DNA from: an uncultured Prevotellaceae bacterium
GTDB lineage: Bacteria > Bacteroidota > Bacteroidia > Bacteroidales > Bacteroidaceae
Assembly (NCBI GenBank): GCA_946411565.1
Contig: CAMKEM010000002.1
Coordinates: 1-64,000 of the forward strand
Length of the DNA stretch: 64,000 nt
Direction of reading: 5' to 3'
Shown here: piece after piece, positions 35,428-45,224 of the stretch
Numbering within the stretch: position 1 is the stretch's first letter
Layout of the letters: each line of letters opens with the position of its first letter
Notes under the pieces: model-generated
Databases searched by the model: none
Told to the model about the DNA's origin: nothing
What the model saw: only the letters and a program-made list of their open reading frames with translations
Program-made: the position numbers and the translations under genes

Positions 35428-35450
35428 TTAAAAGCAGCTTGCTGCTTGAG

Positions 35451-35490
35451 AAAAAAAACACCGCAAGGTTCGAAACCCATGCGGTGCTTT
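35451..35490 (-). terminator. Rho-independent terminator of the esterase gene
   Basis: On the minus strand GCACCGCA and TGCGGTG pair around a 14-base loop and are followed by eight T. It starts about 20 bases after the stop codon at 35510. Confidence 0.9.
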
Positions 35491-35509
35491 ATAATGAATT
35501 TACGAAAAT

Positions 35510-36598
35510 TTACTTCCAGAGCAACTGTGCAAACTGATAGAGGCTTTCACGCCAAACAGGCCATGTATGACCGCCTGGAGTTTCAAAATACTTGTATTTT
35601 ATGCCGATTTCATCGAACTTTGCACGCATTGCCTTGCAGTTATTAAAGGCTATATCCTCTTCGCCACCCATTGTGAGATAGAATTCCTTAAACTGATTGT
35701 TGTAGAAATCCTTTCTCTCGGCAAGTTTCTTGTAGTTCTCGTCTGCACCCATTGCTGGATTGTTTGCGAACCAGCCAGAACTAAACACACCAACATACTG
35801 GAACAACTCAGGCTTTGCCACAGCAATGTTAAGGGTCTGGATTCCTCCCATTGAAAGACCTGCCATTGCACGGTTAGCAGCATCCTTCTTTACACGATAC
35901 GTCTTCTCAACAAGTGGAATGCACTCTTCTGTGAGTTCCTTGATGAAATCCTTGCAGTTGCCATCACTCATAACAACAATCATCTCGTTAGCCTTGCCCT
36001 GAGTAATGAGGTTGTCAAGGATGATGTCTGTTCTTCCCTGCAAAGCCCATCCACGCTCATCCTCACCACCGCCATGCTGAATGTAGAGCACAGGATAAGT
36101 CTTTGAAAGGTCACTCTGATAAGATGGCGGAAGATAAATGAACATCCTACGCCAAGCACCTTCGTTCTTTGAATAGTAACGGCGCATTGTGGTCTCGCCA
36201 TGAGCTACATCAGCAAGTTCGAAGCGCACGTCACCCTTAGCGTATGGCACCTCGATACAGCTTGACATACGACTACAGCCATAGAATGTTTCGCTGGCAG
36301 GGTCGCTAATCTGAACGCCATCCACATAGAGGAAATAATAGTTGATGCCAGACATAAGGACATCGGTAGTTGCACTCCATACGCCCTTATCATCCTTGAC
36401 CATAGCGTACTTCTTACCACAGATATCCACAATGACCTCCTTTGCATCAGGAGCTTTAAGTTGGAAAACACCACGGTTGTCGGCAGTAAGCTGTGGGAAC
36501 TGACCGTTTCTCAAATTAGTAACAGGACGCACATTCTGCGCCATCAGGCTTGAAGCTGAGAGTAGCAAGCTCAATCCAAGAATTGATAATCTTTTCAT
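35510..36598 (-). CDS. Secreted CE1-type esterase with N-terminal Ig-like/CBM48-type domain
   Basis: The 362-residue enzyme has a signal peptide (MKRLSILGLSLLLSASSLMAQ), an N-terminal beta-sandwich of about 90 residues (VFQLKAPDAKEVIVDICGKK), and an alpha/beta-hydrolase domain. The latter has YPVLYIQHGGGEDERGW, the nucleophile elbow AGLSMGGIQT and a catalytic-His segment GGHTWPVW. The layout is that of CE1 feruloyl/acetyl esterases of gut Bacteroidetes, consistent with xylan debranching beside the GH3 enzyme elsewhere in the window. The start at 36598 is preferred over the longer frame because the signal peptide starts there. A TACCTTTG -7 box lies at about 36644-36637. Confidence 0.85.
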   Translation of the reverse strand: MKRLSILGLSLLLSASSLMAQNVRPVTNLRNGQFPQLTADNRGVFQLKAPDAKEVIVDICGKKYAMVKDDKGVWSATTDVLMSGINYYFLYVDGVQISDPASETFYGCSRMSSCIEVPYAKGDVRFELADVAHGETTMRRYYSKNEGAWRRMFIYLPPSYQSDLSKTYPVLYIQHGGGEDERGWALQGRTDIILDNLITQGKANEMIVVMSDGNCKDFIKELTEECIPLVEKTYRVKKDAANRAMAGLSMGGIQTLNIAVAKPELFQYVGVFSSGWFANNPAMGADENYKKLAERKDFYNNQFKEFYLTMGGEEDIAFNNCKAMRAKFDEIGIKYKYFETPGGHTWPVWRESLYQFAQLLWK

Positions 36599-36738
36599 TA
36601 GGTTAAAAGAATTTTTTACACTGTTATAATGCGACAAAGGTACAAATAAAATATGAGACATCAAATCTTTTTTAACTTTTTTGTGCTTTTCAATTAAAAG
36701 TATTTGACGAATGATAAAATCAGGTAGTTTTGTGTAAC

Positions 36739-36868
36739 ATAAAGGGCTTTACGCAATTATGTAAAGGTTCTTAACACGCATTGTAAAGTTTCTTTACACT
36801 TTACACATGCGACAAAATCGCAATACCACTGATTATCAATACGATAACTTTTTTGGCACGCATTTGGC
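36739..36868 (+). promoter_or_regulatory. Sigma-54 promoter with three upstream palindromes before tolC
   Basis: TTGGCACG-CATT-TGGCA (36853-36869) fits the sigma-54 consensus TGGCACG-N4-TTGCW with one mismatch. It has GG (36855-36856) and GC (36867-36868) exactly 12 bases apart, and would start transcription near 36880. Upstream lie TGTAAAG-GTT-CTTAACA (36760-36776) and TGTAAAG-TTT-CTTTACA (36782-36798), with a weaker TAAAG-GG-CTTTA at 36740-36751. Their centres are about 22 bp apart, as expected for enhancer sites of an NtrC-type activator. A TAGTTTTG box (36724-36731) could give a second promoter. Confidence 0.72.
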
Positions 36869-36897
36869 AAGAAGAATAGCAGATAATATTCGAAAAA

Positions 36898-38259
36898 ATG
36901 AAAAGAATAAGTATAATTGCAATCTCAATATCGTTATTCGTTTGTGCGAATGCGAGGCGAGCGGTGGCACAGAAGGAGAGCAAACCATTGATGACGCTGC
37001 ACGACTGCATGGAATATGCCGTGAGCAATTCAACAAGAATGAAGATTCTGGCTGCCGACCGCAACGATGAACGATGGCAGAGGCGACAGGCTATCATGCA
37101 GATGTTCACGCCAAATATAGAGGCTGAGACATACGCATACAATCAGTATGGTAGAAATCTTGATCCTGAGACCAATACATATAATAATGTAACCACCTTC
37201 TATAATGGATATAGCGTGAATGCTGGCATCACATTGTTTGATGGGTTTAGGTCGATCAACAATATCAAGATGGCATCTATTACGGCTAAGATGGGAGTCA
37301 GTAAGGAACAACAGACAAAGGACGAGATATGCCTGGCTACGATGGAGGCATTCAGTAATGTCATCTATTACACCGAACTTGAAACCATACTTCAGGAACA
37401 GGTGAAGACGGCACAGGTAGCAAGAGACAAGGCAATCCGTCAAGAGGAATTGGGCCAGAAGAGTCATGCAGATGTGATGCAGATGGAATCAGAACTTGCC
37501 CAGAGGCAGTATCATCTCATAACTGCCACCAACCAGAGAAATGATGCAATGATGACATTGAAAGACGTGATGTTTTGGCCGATAGGCGATGAACTCAAGA
37601 TTGACAGGAGTATCGGGGAGCCAGTAGTAACACTGGCTTCCTGCTCCGAACTCGCAGAAACGGCAAAGGCTACGCTTCCAAAGGCAGAGATAGCATCAAT
37701 GAACAGGAAAAAAGCAGAAGTAGATCTGAAGATAGCACGAGGCTCATATAGCCCTACGCTCTCATTCTATGGAGGTTGGTCAACCACCTATTATACATAT
37801 CCTGGAATGAAGGATTATAAGCCGACATCGTTCAGCGAGCAATTCAAGAATAATGCAGGTGAGTATTTGCAGTTGTCAATCAGTATTCCTATCTACGATC
37901 AGTTGAGACGCAGAACCACCCTGAAGCTAAAGAAGAATGCCCTTGTGCGTGCCGAGGCTGAATATGCACAGACAATGCGCGATATTGAGAATGAGGTGGC
38001 AAGGGCGATAAATGACAGACAAGGTGCCTTGATGGCATTCAAGCAAGCCGACAAACTTGCAGAGGTGCAGAAAGAGGCTTTCAGACTAAGTGCAAAGCAG
38101 TTTGAGTCTGGTCTTATCTCTGCAATAGAGTATCAAACGGCATCGCAGACCTATCTTAATGCAATGGCAGAGCGTACAGGTGCATTATTAAAGCTTCGTA
38201 TAAAGGATTCGGTAGTAAGATATTTCAAAGGAGAGCCGTTTCTTAGTTTGAGTTTTTAA
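36898..38259 (+). CDS. TolC family outer membrane efflux protein
   Basis: The 453-residue product has a signal peptide (ending RRAVAQ near residue 25) and two long alpha-helical repeats with the OEP family pattern (TLHDCMEYAVSNSTRMKI at the start, EYQTASQTYLNAMAERTGAL in the second half). It forms the outer membrane channel of a tripartite exporter with the adaptor, ATPase and permease encoded next. It is the first gene after the sigma-54-type promoter. Confidence 0.92.
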   Translation: MKRISIIAISISLFVCANARRAVAQKESKPLMTLHDCMEYAVSNSTRMKILAADRNDERWQRRQAIMQMFTPNIEAETYAYNQYGRNLDPETNTYNNVTTFYNGYSVNAGITLFDGFRSINNIKMASITAKMGVSKEQQTKDEICLATMEAFSNVIYYTELETILQEQVKTAQVARDKAIRQEELGQKSHADVMQMESELAQRQYHLITATNQRNDAMMTLKDVMFWPIGDELKIDRSIGEPVVTLASCSELAETAKATLPKAEIASMNRKKAEVDLKIARGSYSPTLSFYGGWSTTYYTYPGMKDYKPTSFSEQFKNNAGEYLQLSISIPIYDQLRRRTTLKLKKNALVRAEAEYAQTMRDIENEVARAINDRQGALMAFKQADKLAEVQKEAFRLSAKQFESGLISAIEYQTASQTYLNAMAERTGALLKLRIKDSVVRYFKGEPFLSLSF

Positions 38260-38260
38260 G

Positions 38261-38281
38261 GGTTAGAGGTTAGTGGTTAGA
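38261..38281. repeat. 7-bp-phased repeats between tolC and adaptor gene
   Basis: GGTTAGA, GGTTAGT, GGTTAGA follow one another exactly and lead into GTTAAGTG, filling the short gap. Confidence 0.7.
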
Positions 38282-38293
38282 GTTAAGTGAACT

Positions 38294-39553
38294 ATGGATA
38301 AGATATTAGAAAAGAAAACAGGTTGGAAAAAGGCTTTTACAAAACAAGCTATTCCTTGGTGGCTTGGTGCAATATTCATCATTATCGTGATTTCCGCGAT
38401 AGCTACAACAAGTAAGAGTACATTGCTCGTAAAGGCTAAAGCCGTGACGATAAGTGAGGTTAAGGAAGGGCAGTTTAATGAATATATCCGTCTTAATGGC
38501 ACGGTGCAGCCAATGGTCACGGTGCAGATAAGTCCTGTGGAAGGTGGCATGGTAGAAGCTATAATGATAGAGGAAGGTGCAGATGTAAGGAAAGGCGATG
38601 AGATATTGCGTCTGTCTAATGAGAACCTCGACTTGCAGATTCTGAATTCAGAGGCGGAACTTGCCGAGAAAGAGAACATACTGCGAAACACGCAGATACA
38701 GATGGAGCAGGACAGGCTCAACGTAAGACAGTCGAAACTGGAATATCAGCAGAACGTGAAGCAGCTAAAGCGTGTATATCTGCGTCAGAAAGCCTTGTAT
38801 GACGATAAACTCATTGCAAGGGAAGACTATATAAAGGCAAAGGAAGACTACGACCTTGCCTTGGAAAAGTATCAGCTTATCAGGGAAAAGGAGGTGCAGG
38901 ATAGTCTCTATCGTAACACTCAGGTCAAGAGGATGCGTGAAAGTCTGGAGAATATGCAGCTCAATATGAAGATGATACGCAAGCGTAAGGATAACCTCAC
39001 TATCAAGGCTCCTATTGACGGTCAGCTCGGAATACTTGATGCTGTGCTTGGCGAGAATATCGGCGGTGGCACTAAGATAGGGCAGATTAGTAACATGAGT
39101 TCGTACAAGATAGAGGCTCAAATTGACGAGCATTATATAGATAAGGTGGTGCCCGGACTTATTACGGTGTTTGAGCGACAAGGCACAATCTTCAAGGCTA
39201 CTCTGCGAAAGGTCTATCCAGAGGTGCACGATGGAAAGTTCAAGGCTGATTTCAAGTTTGACGGCAAGATGCCAGACAATATCCGTACTGGTCAGACCTA
39301 CTATATGAATCTGCAATTGGGTTCTCCAGAGAAAGCCGTCCTCATTCCTCGTGGTTCTTTCTTCAACAAGACGAGCGGCAAGTGGATCTATGTTCTTGAC
39401 AAGGACGGCAAACGGGCGGTAAAGCGTGAGATCAGCATTGGGCGACAGAATCCTCGGTTCTATGAAGTAATAGAAGGACTTGAGCCTGGTGATAAGGTCA
39501 TAACTTCAAGCTATGACAACTTTGGTGACAACGATATTCTGGAATTACAATAA
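38294..39553 (+). CDS. Periplasmic adaptor (HlyD/MacA-like membrane fusion protein)
   Basis: The 419-residue protein has a cytoplasmic N-terminus and one membrane helix (about 23-41, WWLGAIFIIIVISAIA). It continues with a lipoyl half (EYIRLNGTVQPMVTVQISPV), a long coiled-coil hairpin (about 110-225), the returning lipoyl half (IKAPIDGQLGILDAVLGENI) and a beta-barrel ending in VITSSYDNFGDNDILELQ. It links the inner membrane ABC permease to the TolC-like channel. Confidence 0.92.
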   Translation: MDKILEKKTGWKKAFTKQAIPWWLGAIFIIIVISAIATTSKSTLLVKAKAVTISEVKEGQFNEYIRLNGTVQPMVTVQISPVEGGMVEAIMIEEGADVRKGDEILRLSNENLDLQILNSEAELAEKENILRNTQIQMEQDRLNVRQSKLEYQQNVKQLKRVYLRQKALYDDKLIAREDYIKAKEDYDLALEKYQLIREKEVQDSLYRNTQVKRMRESLENMQLNMKMIRKRKDNLTIKAPIDGQLGILDAVLGENIGGGTKIGQISNMSSYKIEAQIDEHYIDKVVPGLITVFERQGTIFKATLRKVYPEVHDGKFKADFKFDGKMPDNIRTGQTYYMNLQLGSPEKAVLIPRGSFFNKTSGKWIYVLDKDGKRAVKREISIGRQNPRFYEVIEGLEPGDKVITSSYDNFGDNDILELQ

Positions 39554-39567
39554 AAAACTATAAGACT

Positions 39568-40248
39568 ATGATAAAAGTATCAAACATCAGTAAGATCTTC
39601 AGAACTGAAGAGATTGAAACAACTGCCCTCGATGGCGTGTCATTTGAAATTAAGGATGGCGAGTTTGTTGCCATCATGGGACCTTCCGGATGCGGAAAGT
39701 CAACATTGCTGAATATCCTCGGATTACTCGATAATCCGACACAGGGATCATATCAGTTTGCTGATACCGAAGTAGCAAGCCTGAAGGAGAAGGAACGCAC
39801 ACGCTTCCGTAAGGGAAATATCGGTTTTATTTTCCAGAACTTCAATCTCATTGACGAACTTAACGTATATGATAACATCGAGCTACCTCTACGCTATCTC
39901 AACGTGTCTGCGTCTGAGCGTAAGGCAAAGGTGACGGAAATGCTCAAGCGCATGAATATCAGTCATCGTGCCAAGCATTTCCCCCGTCAGCTTTCTGGTG
40001 GTCAGCAGCAGCGTGTAGCGATTGCCCGTGCCTGTGTGGCAAGTCCAAAACTGATTCTTGCCGATGAGCCTACAGGTAATCTCGATTCAAGGAACGGCAG
40101 GGAAGTGATGCAGTTGCTTCAGGATCTCAACAATGAAGGAACTACCATCGTCATGGTGACGCATTCACAGAAGGATGCATCTATTGCACAGCGCACCATT
40201 GACCTGTTTGACGGTAAGATTGTATCAGACGTAAAGAACGAACTATAA
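39568..40248 (+). CDS. ABC transporter ATP-binding protein, MacB/LolD type
   Basis: The 226-residue ATPase has Walker [10 protein letters not shown] (38-46), Q-loop Gln90, signature LSGGQ (142-146), Walker B LILADE (162-167) and the H-loop VMVTHS. The family powers extracytoplasmic mechanotransmission or lipoprotein release. It lies 2 bases upstream of the permease gene. Confidence 0.95.
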   Translation: MIKVSNISKIFRTEEIETTALDGVSFEIKDGEFVAIMGPSGCGKSTLLNILGLLDNPTQGSYQFADTEVASLKEKERTRFRKGNIGFIFQNFNLIDELNVYDNIELPLRYLNVSASERKAKVTEMLKRMNISHRAKHFPRQLSGGQQQRVAIARACVASPKLILADEPTGNLDSRNGREVMQLLQDLNNEGTTIVMVTHSQKDASIAQRTIDLFDGKIVSDVKNEL

Positions 40249-40250
40249 GT

Positions 40251-42674
40251 ATGAAGTACATTTTCATAAATTTCATAAATACTCTGCGGCATTATAAGGC
40301 AAGCAGCCTGCTTAACATCATCGGCATGGCTGTTGCCTTCGCCGCCTTTTACATCATCCTCACGCAGGTTGCATGGGGATTCTGCTTTAACAAGGACATC
40401 GAAGATATCGACCGTATATTCCTTATGGTATATACAAATGATAAGCAAGATGAATATTGCTATATTTCTTGCCGACCTTATGCAGAGCGAACTCTTAGCG
40501 CTGTGCCTGAAGTTGAATCGTTTGGCGTTGCAGAGTTCGAAAAATACGACGGAGGTGATTATTATTACATCAAGGAGGGTGATAAAGTTCGTAAGTTTGA
40601 GGGCTGGCCTCAGGCATTTACCCAAGATGGTCTTGCCTTATTCGGGTTTGAAGAGGAACAAGGTTCTTTCAAAGACCTTGCCAAGCCTAAGACTGTTGCC
40701 GTATCAGCTAAGTTTGCCAAGGAGAACAATCTTAAGGTTGGAGATAAGTTCTCTTATTCTATTGAAGGGCCTGCCGAATGTGAGATTGTAGCAATATGGA
40801 AAGATAAGTTTTCTAATGCATCTGCCCCAGCCAATGTAGTGATGCTGAGAGATATCCAAAATCACGACATTGACGACTGGAATATATACTGCTATAAATA
40901 TTTCGTAAAATTAAAGAGTGCAGATGCGAAAGAGGCATTCGAGAAGAATGCAAACAAGGTAATCAAAACTCTTATAGAAGAAAGATGCGAGCATGATGTA
41001 TATGATGTAAAAGAGGCGATAGAAAATCATAGGATTCGCCTTATCCCATTCAAGGAAATGTATTATCGTAATGATGTGGATGATAGTGGTGGTGTTTGTC
41101 AGACAGGCAATAAGACTGTAGATATCAGCTTTCTTGCCGTAGCAATACTTACCATCATTATCGCCATGATCAATTTCATCAACTTCTTCTTTGCCCTTGT
41201 GCCAGCAAGAATAAAGAGCGTGAATACATATAAGGTATATGGAACATCGAGAGCGACACTTGTCTGCAACTTCGTTATGGAATCCGTCGGACTGGTAATC
41301 CTTGCCCTGATGCTTGCTGCCGTCATCGTACTATTGTTTGAACGTTCTTCCTTAACGGAGATGCTCATAGCACCGATAGACTTTGCATCAAACGGCATGG
41401 TAATACTCATTACTATCTCAGTTACACTATTAGGTGCTGTTGTCGGTAGTCTTTATCCTGCATTCTATATCACATCGTTCCAACCTGCTTTTGTACTGAA
41501 AGGGGCTTTCGGCTCTTCAAAATCAGGAAAAGCCCTTAGGAATATCCTTATTGGAGTTCAGTTTACCATATCCATCGGACTCATCGTCTGTGCAATATTC
41601 ATAAAACTGCAACAGAGCTACATGATGAACTATGATATGGGGTTCAATAAGCAATGTGTTATTTCTGGTCTTGTGCCTGACAATCTGGGATGGACAGGAA
41701 GCAAGAGAGCCGCCTTTGAGGACAAGCTCCGAAACAATCCTGATATCACAGACGTTACTTGGGCACATAACAATCTTGTGAATCGATTCGGAGTATTTTT
41801 GGGAGGAGAGCATGAAGGTAAGAAATTCAGCTTTATATGCTATAATGTAGCTCCCAATTTCCTTGATTTCATGGGAATTGACATAGTTGACGGTCGTAAT
41901 TTCTCTAAGTCCGACGAGGAACTGAATAGCGGTGCTATAATCTTCACCGAATCAACGCAGAAGAAGTACGACCTTACTGTCGGAAGCTATGGACCTAAGT
42001 ATAATGATAGTGTATTGATTGCAGGAGTCTGCAAGGATTTCCATTTCCGCCCATTGCAAAGTGACAGTGACGAAGAATATGCATTCTATGTTCCTGGAAA
42101 GAATCATAAGCTACTTAACATGGATATGAATCAAATCTACATAAGAACAACTGAGGGTGCTGATCCTTTCAAGGTTATGGATTTCGTAAAGAAAACGGCT
42201 CTTGAGTTTGTTCCGTTCGATGATCCTGACGATGTAGAGCTTCGTATATTTGATGAGGAACTGGCAAAGGAATATGAATTTGAGGCAAAGCTCAGTACGA
42301 TGATTAGCATCTTCACCTTTATTGCCATCGTCATCTCGCTTATGGGCGTGTTCGGACTTGTCCTGTTTGAGACGCAGCATCGCAAGAAGGAGATTGCGAT
42401 CAGGCGAGTACTTGGTGCTGAGATTGATGATATTCTGAAGATGTTCTGCCTGAAGTATTCTATCATCGTTGTTGTTTGCTTTGTTATTGCATCACCAGTA
42501 TGCTGGTTGTTTATCAACAGATATTTCAGCACTTTTGCATATCACATGGATATAAGCTGGTGGGTATTTGCCCTTGCTTTCGTCATCGTCCTCGTCATCA
42601 CGAATCTCGTTGTTGCCGTCCGCTGTTTGCAGACAGCCTCCAGCAATCCTGTTGAGTCGATAAAAACGGAGTAA
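40251..42674 (+). CDS. MacB/FtsX-type ABC transporter permease
   Basis: The 807-residue permease has an N-terminal helix (about 13-33), a periplasmic MacB_PCD-like domain, three helices (about 290-450), a second periplasmic domain and three C-terminal helices (about 690-790). It ends with the typical CLQTASSNPVESIKTE tail. The duplicated FtsX arrangement (eight predicted helices) is that of Bacteroidetes macrolide- or peptide-type exporters. With the three upstream genes it forms a tripartite system of unknown substrate. Confidence 0.9.
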   Translation: MKYIFINFINTLRHYKASSLLNIIGMAVAFAAFYIILTQVAWGFCFNKDIEDIDRIFLMVYTNDKQDEYCYISCRPYAERTLSAVPEVESFGVAEFEKYDGGDYYYIKEGDKVRKFEGWPQAFTQDGLALFGFEEEQGSFKDLAKPKTVAVSAKFAKENNLKVGDKFSYSIEGPAECEIVAIWKDKFSNASAPANVVMLRDIQNHDIDDWNIYCYKYFVKLKSADAKEAFEKNANKVIKTLIEERCEHDVYDVKEAIENHRIRLIPFKEMYYRNDVDDSGGVCQTGNKTVDISFLAVAILTIIIAMINFINFFFALVPARIKSVNTYKVYGTSRATLVCNFVMESVGLVILALMLAAVIVLLFERSSLTEMLIAPIDFASNGMVILITISVTLLGAVVGSLYPAFYITSFQPAFVLKGAFGSSKSGKALRNILIGVQFTISIGLIVCAIFIKLQQSYMMNYDMGFNKQCVISGLVPDNLGWTGSKRAAFEDKLRNNPDITDVTWAHNNLVNRFGVFLGGEHEGKKFSFICYNVAPNFLDFMGIDIVDGRNFSKSDEELNSGAIIFTESTQKKYDLTVGSYGPKYNDSVLIAGVCKDFHFRPLQSDSDEEYAFYVPGKNHKLLNMDMNQIYIRTTEGADPFKVMDFVKKTALEFVPFDDPDDVELRIFDEELAKEYEFEAKLSTMISIFTFIAIVISLMGVFGLVLFETQHRKKEIAIRRVLGAEIDDILKMFCLKYSIIVVVCFVIASPVCWLFINRYFSTFAYHMDISWWVFALAFVIVLVITNLVVAVRCLQTASSNPVESIKTE

Positions 42675-42780
42675 AGCCCCCCAGCCCCCCCAAGGGGGAG
42701 TCTTTTAGATAGTATTTATCCCTTATATCCACAGCGATTAAATGTATATAACAAACTCCCCCTTGGGGGGATGGGGGCTT
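42673..42780. repeat. G/C-rich palindromic element (F3)
   Basis: The left end AAGCCCCCCAGCCCCCCCAA and the right end CCCCCTTGGGGGGATGGGGG are inverted relative to each other around an AT-rich centre. It begins at the permease stop codon. Read forward, its right half is open and in frame with the downstream regulator (MYITNSPLGGWGLFF), recalling the signal peptides at 8752 and 11215. Confidence 0.8.
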
Positions 42781-42818
42781 TTTTTCTCCCTATCTTTGGG
42801 ATTTCATAAGAAAATTAT

Positions 42819-42826
42819 TACCTTTG
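42819..42826 (+). promoter_or_regulatory. -7 box of the response regulator promoter
   Basis: TACCTTTG, with a TTTG about 20 bases upstream, sits 8 bases before the preferred ATG at 42835. It lies inside the longer open frame and so supports the shorter start. Confidence 0.65.
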
Positions 42827-42834
42827 CGCTCAAT

Positions 42835-44160
42835 ATGAAGAAAGGAAAGATACTGGTAGTAGATGATAATCAGGGCATTCGCAATGCCTTGAAGATTCTG
42901 CTCACCCCTTATTTCGCAGAAATCGTGGTTATTGCTTCGCCTAAGAGCCTCGTTTCTACAATGGATAGCATGAAGCCCGATGTGGTTCTGCTCGACATGA
43001 ACTTCTACACAGATATCAATACTGGTAATGAAGGCCTCTATTGGACAACAGAGCTGAAGAAGATGTATCCCGACGTGCAGATAGTTCTCTTTACTGCCTA
43101 TGCCGACATCGCATTGGCTGTAGAGGGCATGAAACGTGGTGCCTACGATTTCATCGTAAAGCCGTGGGATAACGAGAAACTAATAACCACGCTCAAGGCT
43201 GCATACGAAGCTACTCCAAAGTCTGTCAAGAAGCCTAAGACCGAGGTAAGGCATGATATGTATTGGGGAGATTCATTGGCTATGCAGGAAATCCATCGTG
43301 TCATGGATAAGATAGCCCCTACCGATGCCACAATACTCATCACAGGCGAGAATGGTACTGGTAAGGATGTGCTTGCACGCGAGATTCATGCTGCCAGTAG
43401 CAGAAAGCATAAGCCAATGGTATGTGTTGATGCAGGAGCCATTACCGAGACTCTTTTCGAGAGTGAGTTGTTCGGCCATGTGAAAGGGGCTTTTACCGAT
43501 GCCCATACTGACCATGTGGGTAAGTTTGAACAGGCTGACGGCGGAACTATCTTCCTCGATGAAATCGGCAATATTCCGCTTCATCTACAGGCAAAGCTAT
43601 TGCGTGTGTTGCAAAACAGAACCGTTGTGAGGGTAGGCTCTGAAAAGCCGATTCCGATAGATATCCGACTTATCTGTGCCACAAATATGGATTTGGAGCA
43701 GATGGTTAGCGAAGGGCGTTTCCGTGAGGATCTCTACTATAGAATAAACACTATGCAGATGCACTTGCCTCCACTTCGTGAGCGCTCTGGCGACATCCTT
43801 CCTCTTGCCAAGCGTTTCCTTGCCAGATATGCAGAGAAATACAGGCGTAGTGTGGAGACGATATCGGATGATGCCGTCAGAAGACTGACGCAACACGCAT
43901 GGAACGGTAATATCCGTGAACTTCAGAACGTAATGGAGAAGGCTGTTATCTTGTCGGAAGGCAATACCCTTCAGGCGTGTGATCTGTCGCTTAACAGCAT
44001 TAAGTCGGTTCCCGATGTTAGCCAGACTCTTGAGGAGGCTGAGGAAACTACCATACGCCGCACCCTGGCTCGTTGCAATGGCAATCTAAGTATGGTGGCT
44101 AAGGAACTGGGCATAAGTCGTCCTACGCTATATAGCAAACTCAAGAAATACGGAATATGA
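42835..44160 (+). CDS. Sigma-54-dependent NtrC-type response regulator
   Basis: The 441-residue protein has a receiver domain ([20 protein letters not shown], phospho-acceptor Asp54 in VVLLDMN) and an AAA+ domain with Walker A GENGTGKD and Walker [12 protein letters not shown]. It ends in a C-terminal Fis-type helix-turn-helix ([20 protein letters not shown]). The loop that contacts sigma-54 reads GAFTDA instead of GAFTGA. It is preceded by its own -7 box and overlaps the kinase gene by four bases (ATGA). The sigma-54 promoter before tolC is its likely target. Confidence 0.92.
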   Translation: MKKGKILVVDDNQGIRNALKILLTPYFAEIVVIASPKSLVSTMDSMKPDVVLLDMNFYTDINTGNEGLYWTTELKKMYPDVQIVLFTAYADIALAVEGMKRGAYDFIVKPWDNEKLITTLKAAYEATPKSVKKPKTEVRHDMYWGDSLAMQEIHRVMDKIAPTDATILITGENGTGKDVLAREIHAASSRKHKPMVCVDAGAITETLFESELFGHVKGAFTDAHTDHVGKFEQADGGTIFLDEIGNIPLHLQAKLLRVLQNRTVVRVGSEKPIPIDIRLICATNMDLEQMVSEGRFREDLYYRINTMQMHLPPLRERSGDILPLAKRFLARYAEKYRRSVETISDDAVRRLTQHAWNGNIRELQNVMEKAVILSEGNTLQACDLSLNSIKSVPDVSQTLEEAEETTIRRTLARCNGNLSMVAKELGISRPTLYSKLKKYGI

Positions 44161-45038
44161 TGCAAGATTCCAACATCATATTGGCAATAATTATGACCGT
44201 TGTCGTTACAGCGGTCATAACTGCTATATATGTGCGTGAGAAGGATCGCAAGAAACTGGAATACATGCTTGATGCCTTTGAGGACGGAGAGTTTAATTTC
44301 AAGTTTCAGGAGAACACTAAGTTCAACAAGACACTGAACAGGATCAAATGGATCGTTGAGCGTAGGCGACAGCAGAACGAGCAGGAGTCGTGGACGAAGC
44401 TCATCCGTGTTTTGACCCACGAGATTATGAACACGGTGAGTCCGATAGCCTCGCTTAGCGAAGCCTTGAGCCGCAGCGTCAGCCAACCGGAAGAGGAACG
44501 TGAAATGGATATCAAGGCAGGTCTTGAAACTATTTCTTCATCTTCAAAGGATCTCATACATTTCGTGGAGTCCTATCGTGAACTTGCAGGTGTGGCAAAA
44601 CCCGTGCTGAAGGCCCTGATGCTCAACACGCTTGTCGGTCAGGTCATCGAACTTACGAGTGAACAATGTGCCGAGGCTGGTGTGGAATGCACTTACCATC
44701 CAGATACCGATGACATCCTTATCTATGCCGACGAGTCACAGATCAGCCGTATCCTCATCAATCTTATCAAAAATGCCATTCAGGCAGATGCCAGACACAT
44801 CCGTATAAGCGCCGAGATTGATAGCAACGAGCAGACTCTCATCCACGTATCCAATGACGGTTCGCCTATCACTCCAGAGAGTCAGGAGCAGATATTCATA
44901 CCATTCTTCACCACTAAGCCCGAAGGTTCAGGCATCGGTCTCAGTCTCTCGCGTCAGATCATGCGTGCTCATAACGGCACTCTCGAACTCACCAAGAGCG
45001 ATGAGCAAAGCACGGAATTCACCATTACATTCAAGTAA
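44157..45038 (+). CDS. Membrane-anchored sensor histidine kinase with minimal input
   Basis: The 293-residue kinase has one N-terminal helix (about 7-25) and no periplasmic domain, a short linker, then the H-box RVLTHEIMNTVSPI (His88), N-box NLIKNAIQAD and G-box TTKPEGSGIGLSLSRQIM. It would phosphorylate the regulator encoded immediately upstream. With no visible sensory domain, it may sense within the membrane or through the exporter itself. Confidence 0.92.
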   Translation: MMQDSNIILAIIMTVVVTAVITAIYVREKDRKKLEYMLDAFEDGEFNFKFQENTKFNKTLNRIKWIVERRRQQNEQESWTKLIRVLTHEIMNTVSPIASLSEALSRSVSQPEEEREMDIKAGLETISSSSKDLIHFVESYRELAGVAKPVLKALMLNTLVGQVIELTSEQCAEAGVECTYHPDTDDILIYADESQISRILINLIKNAIQADARHIRISAEIDSNEQTLIHVSNDGSPITPESQEQIFIPFFTTKPEGSGIGLSLSRQIMRAHNGTLELTKSDEQSTEFTITFK

Positions 45039-45224
45039 TATCTCATCAAACTCACAAATACAAGAAAAACCTGAAGGGGTGATATAGCTCAGGATAGGGT
45101 GCAACCCTATCATCATAATGCCACCACATTCTATAGCTCCGTAGGTGCGACATAATTCCATATAATGCGAGATTGCGATTGATATGAAAATTTGTTTTTT
45201 CAGAGTAATTTAAACGTAAAGACA

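Noticed and set aside
45050..45224. A further gene between the kinase and the toxin remnant
   Set aside because: Only repeat-like text (such as GGGTGCAACCCTATC) and stops in all frames are seen.
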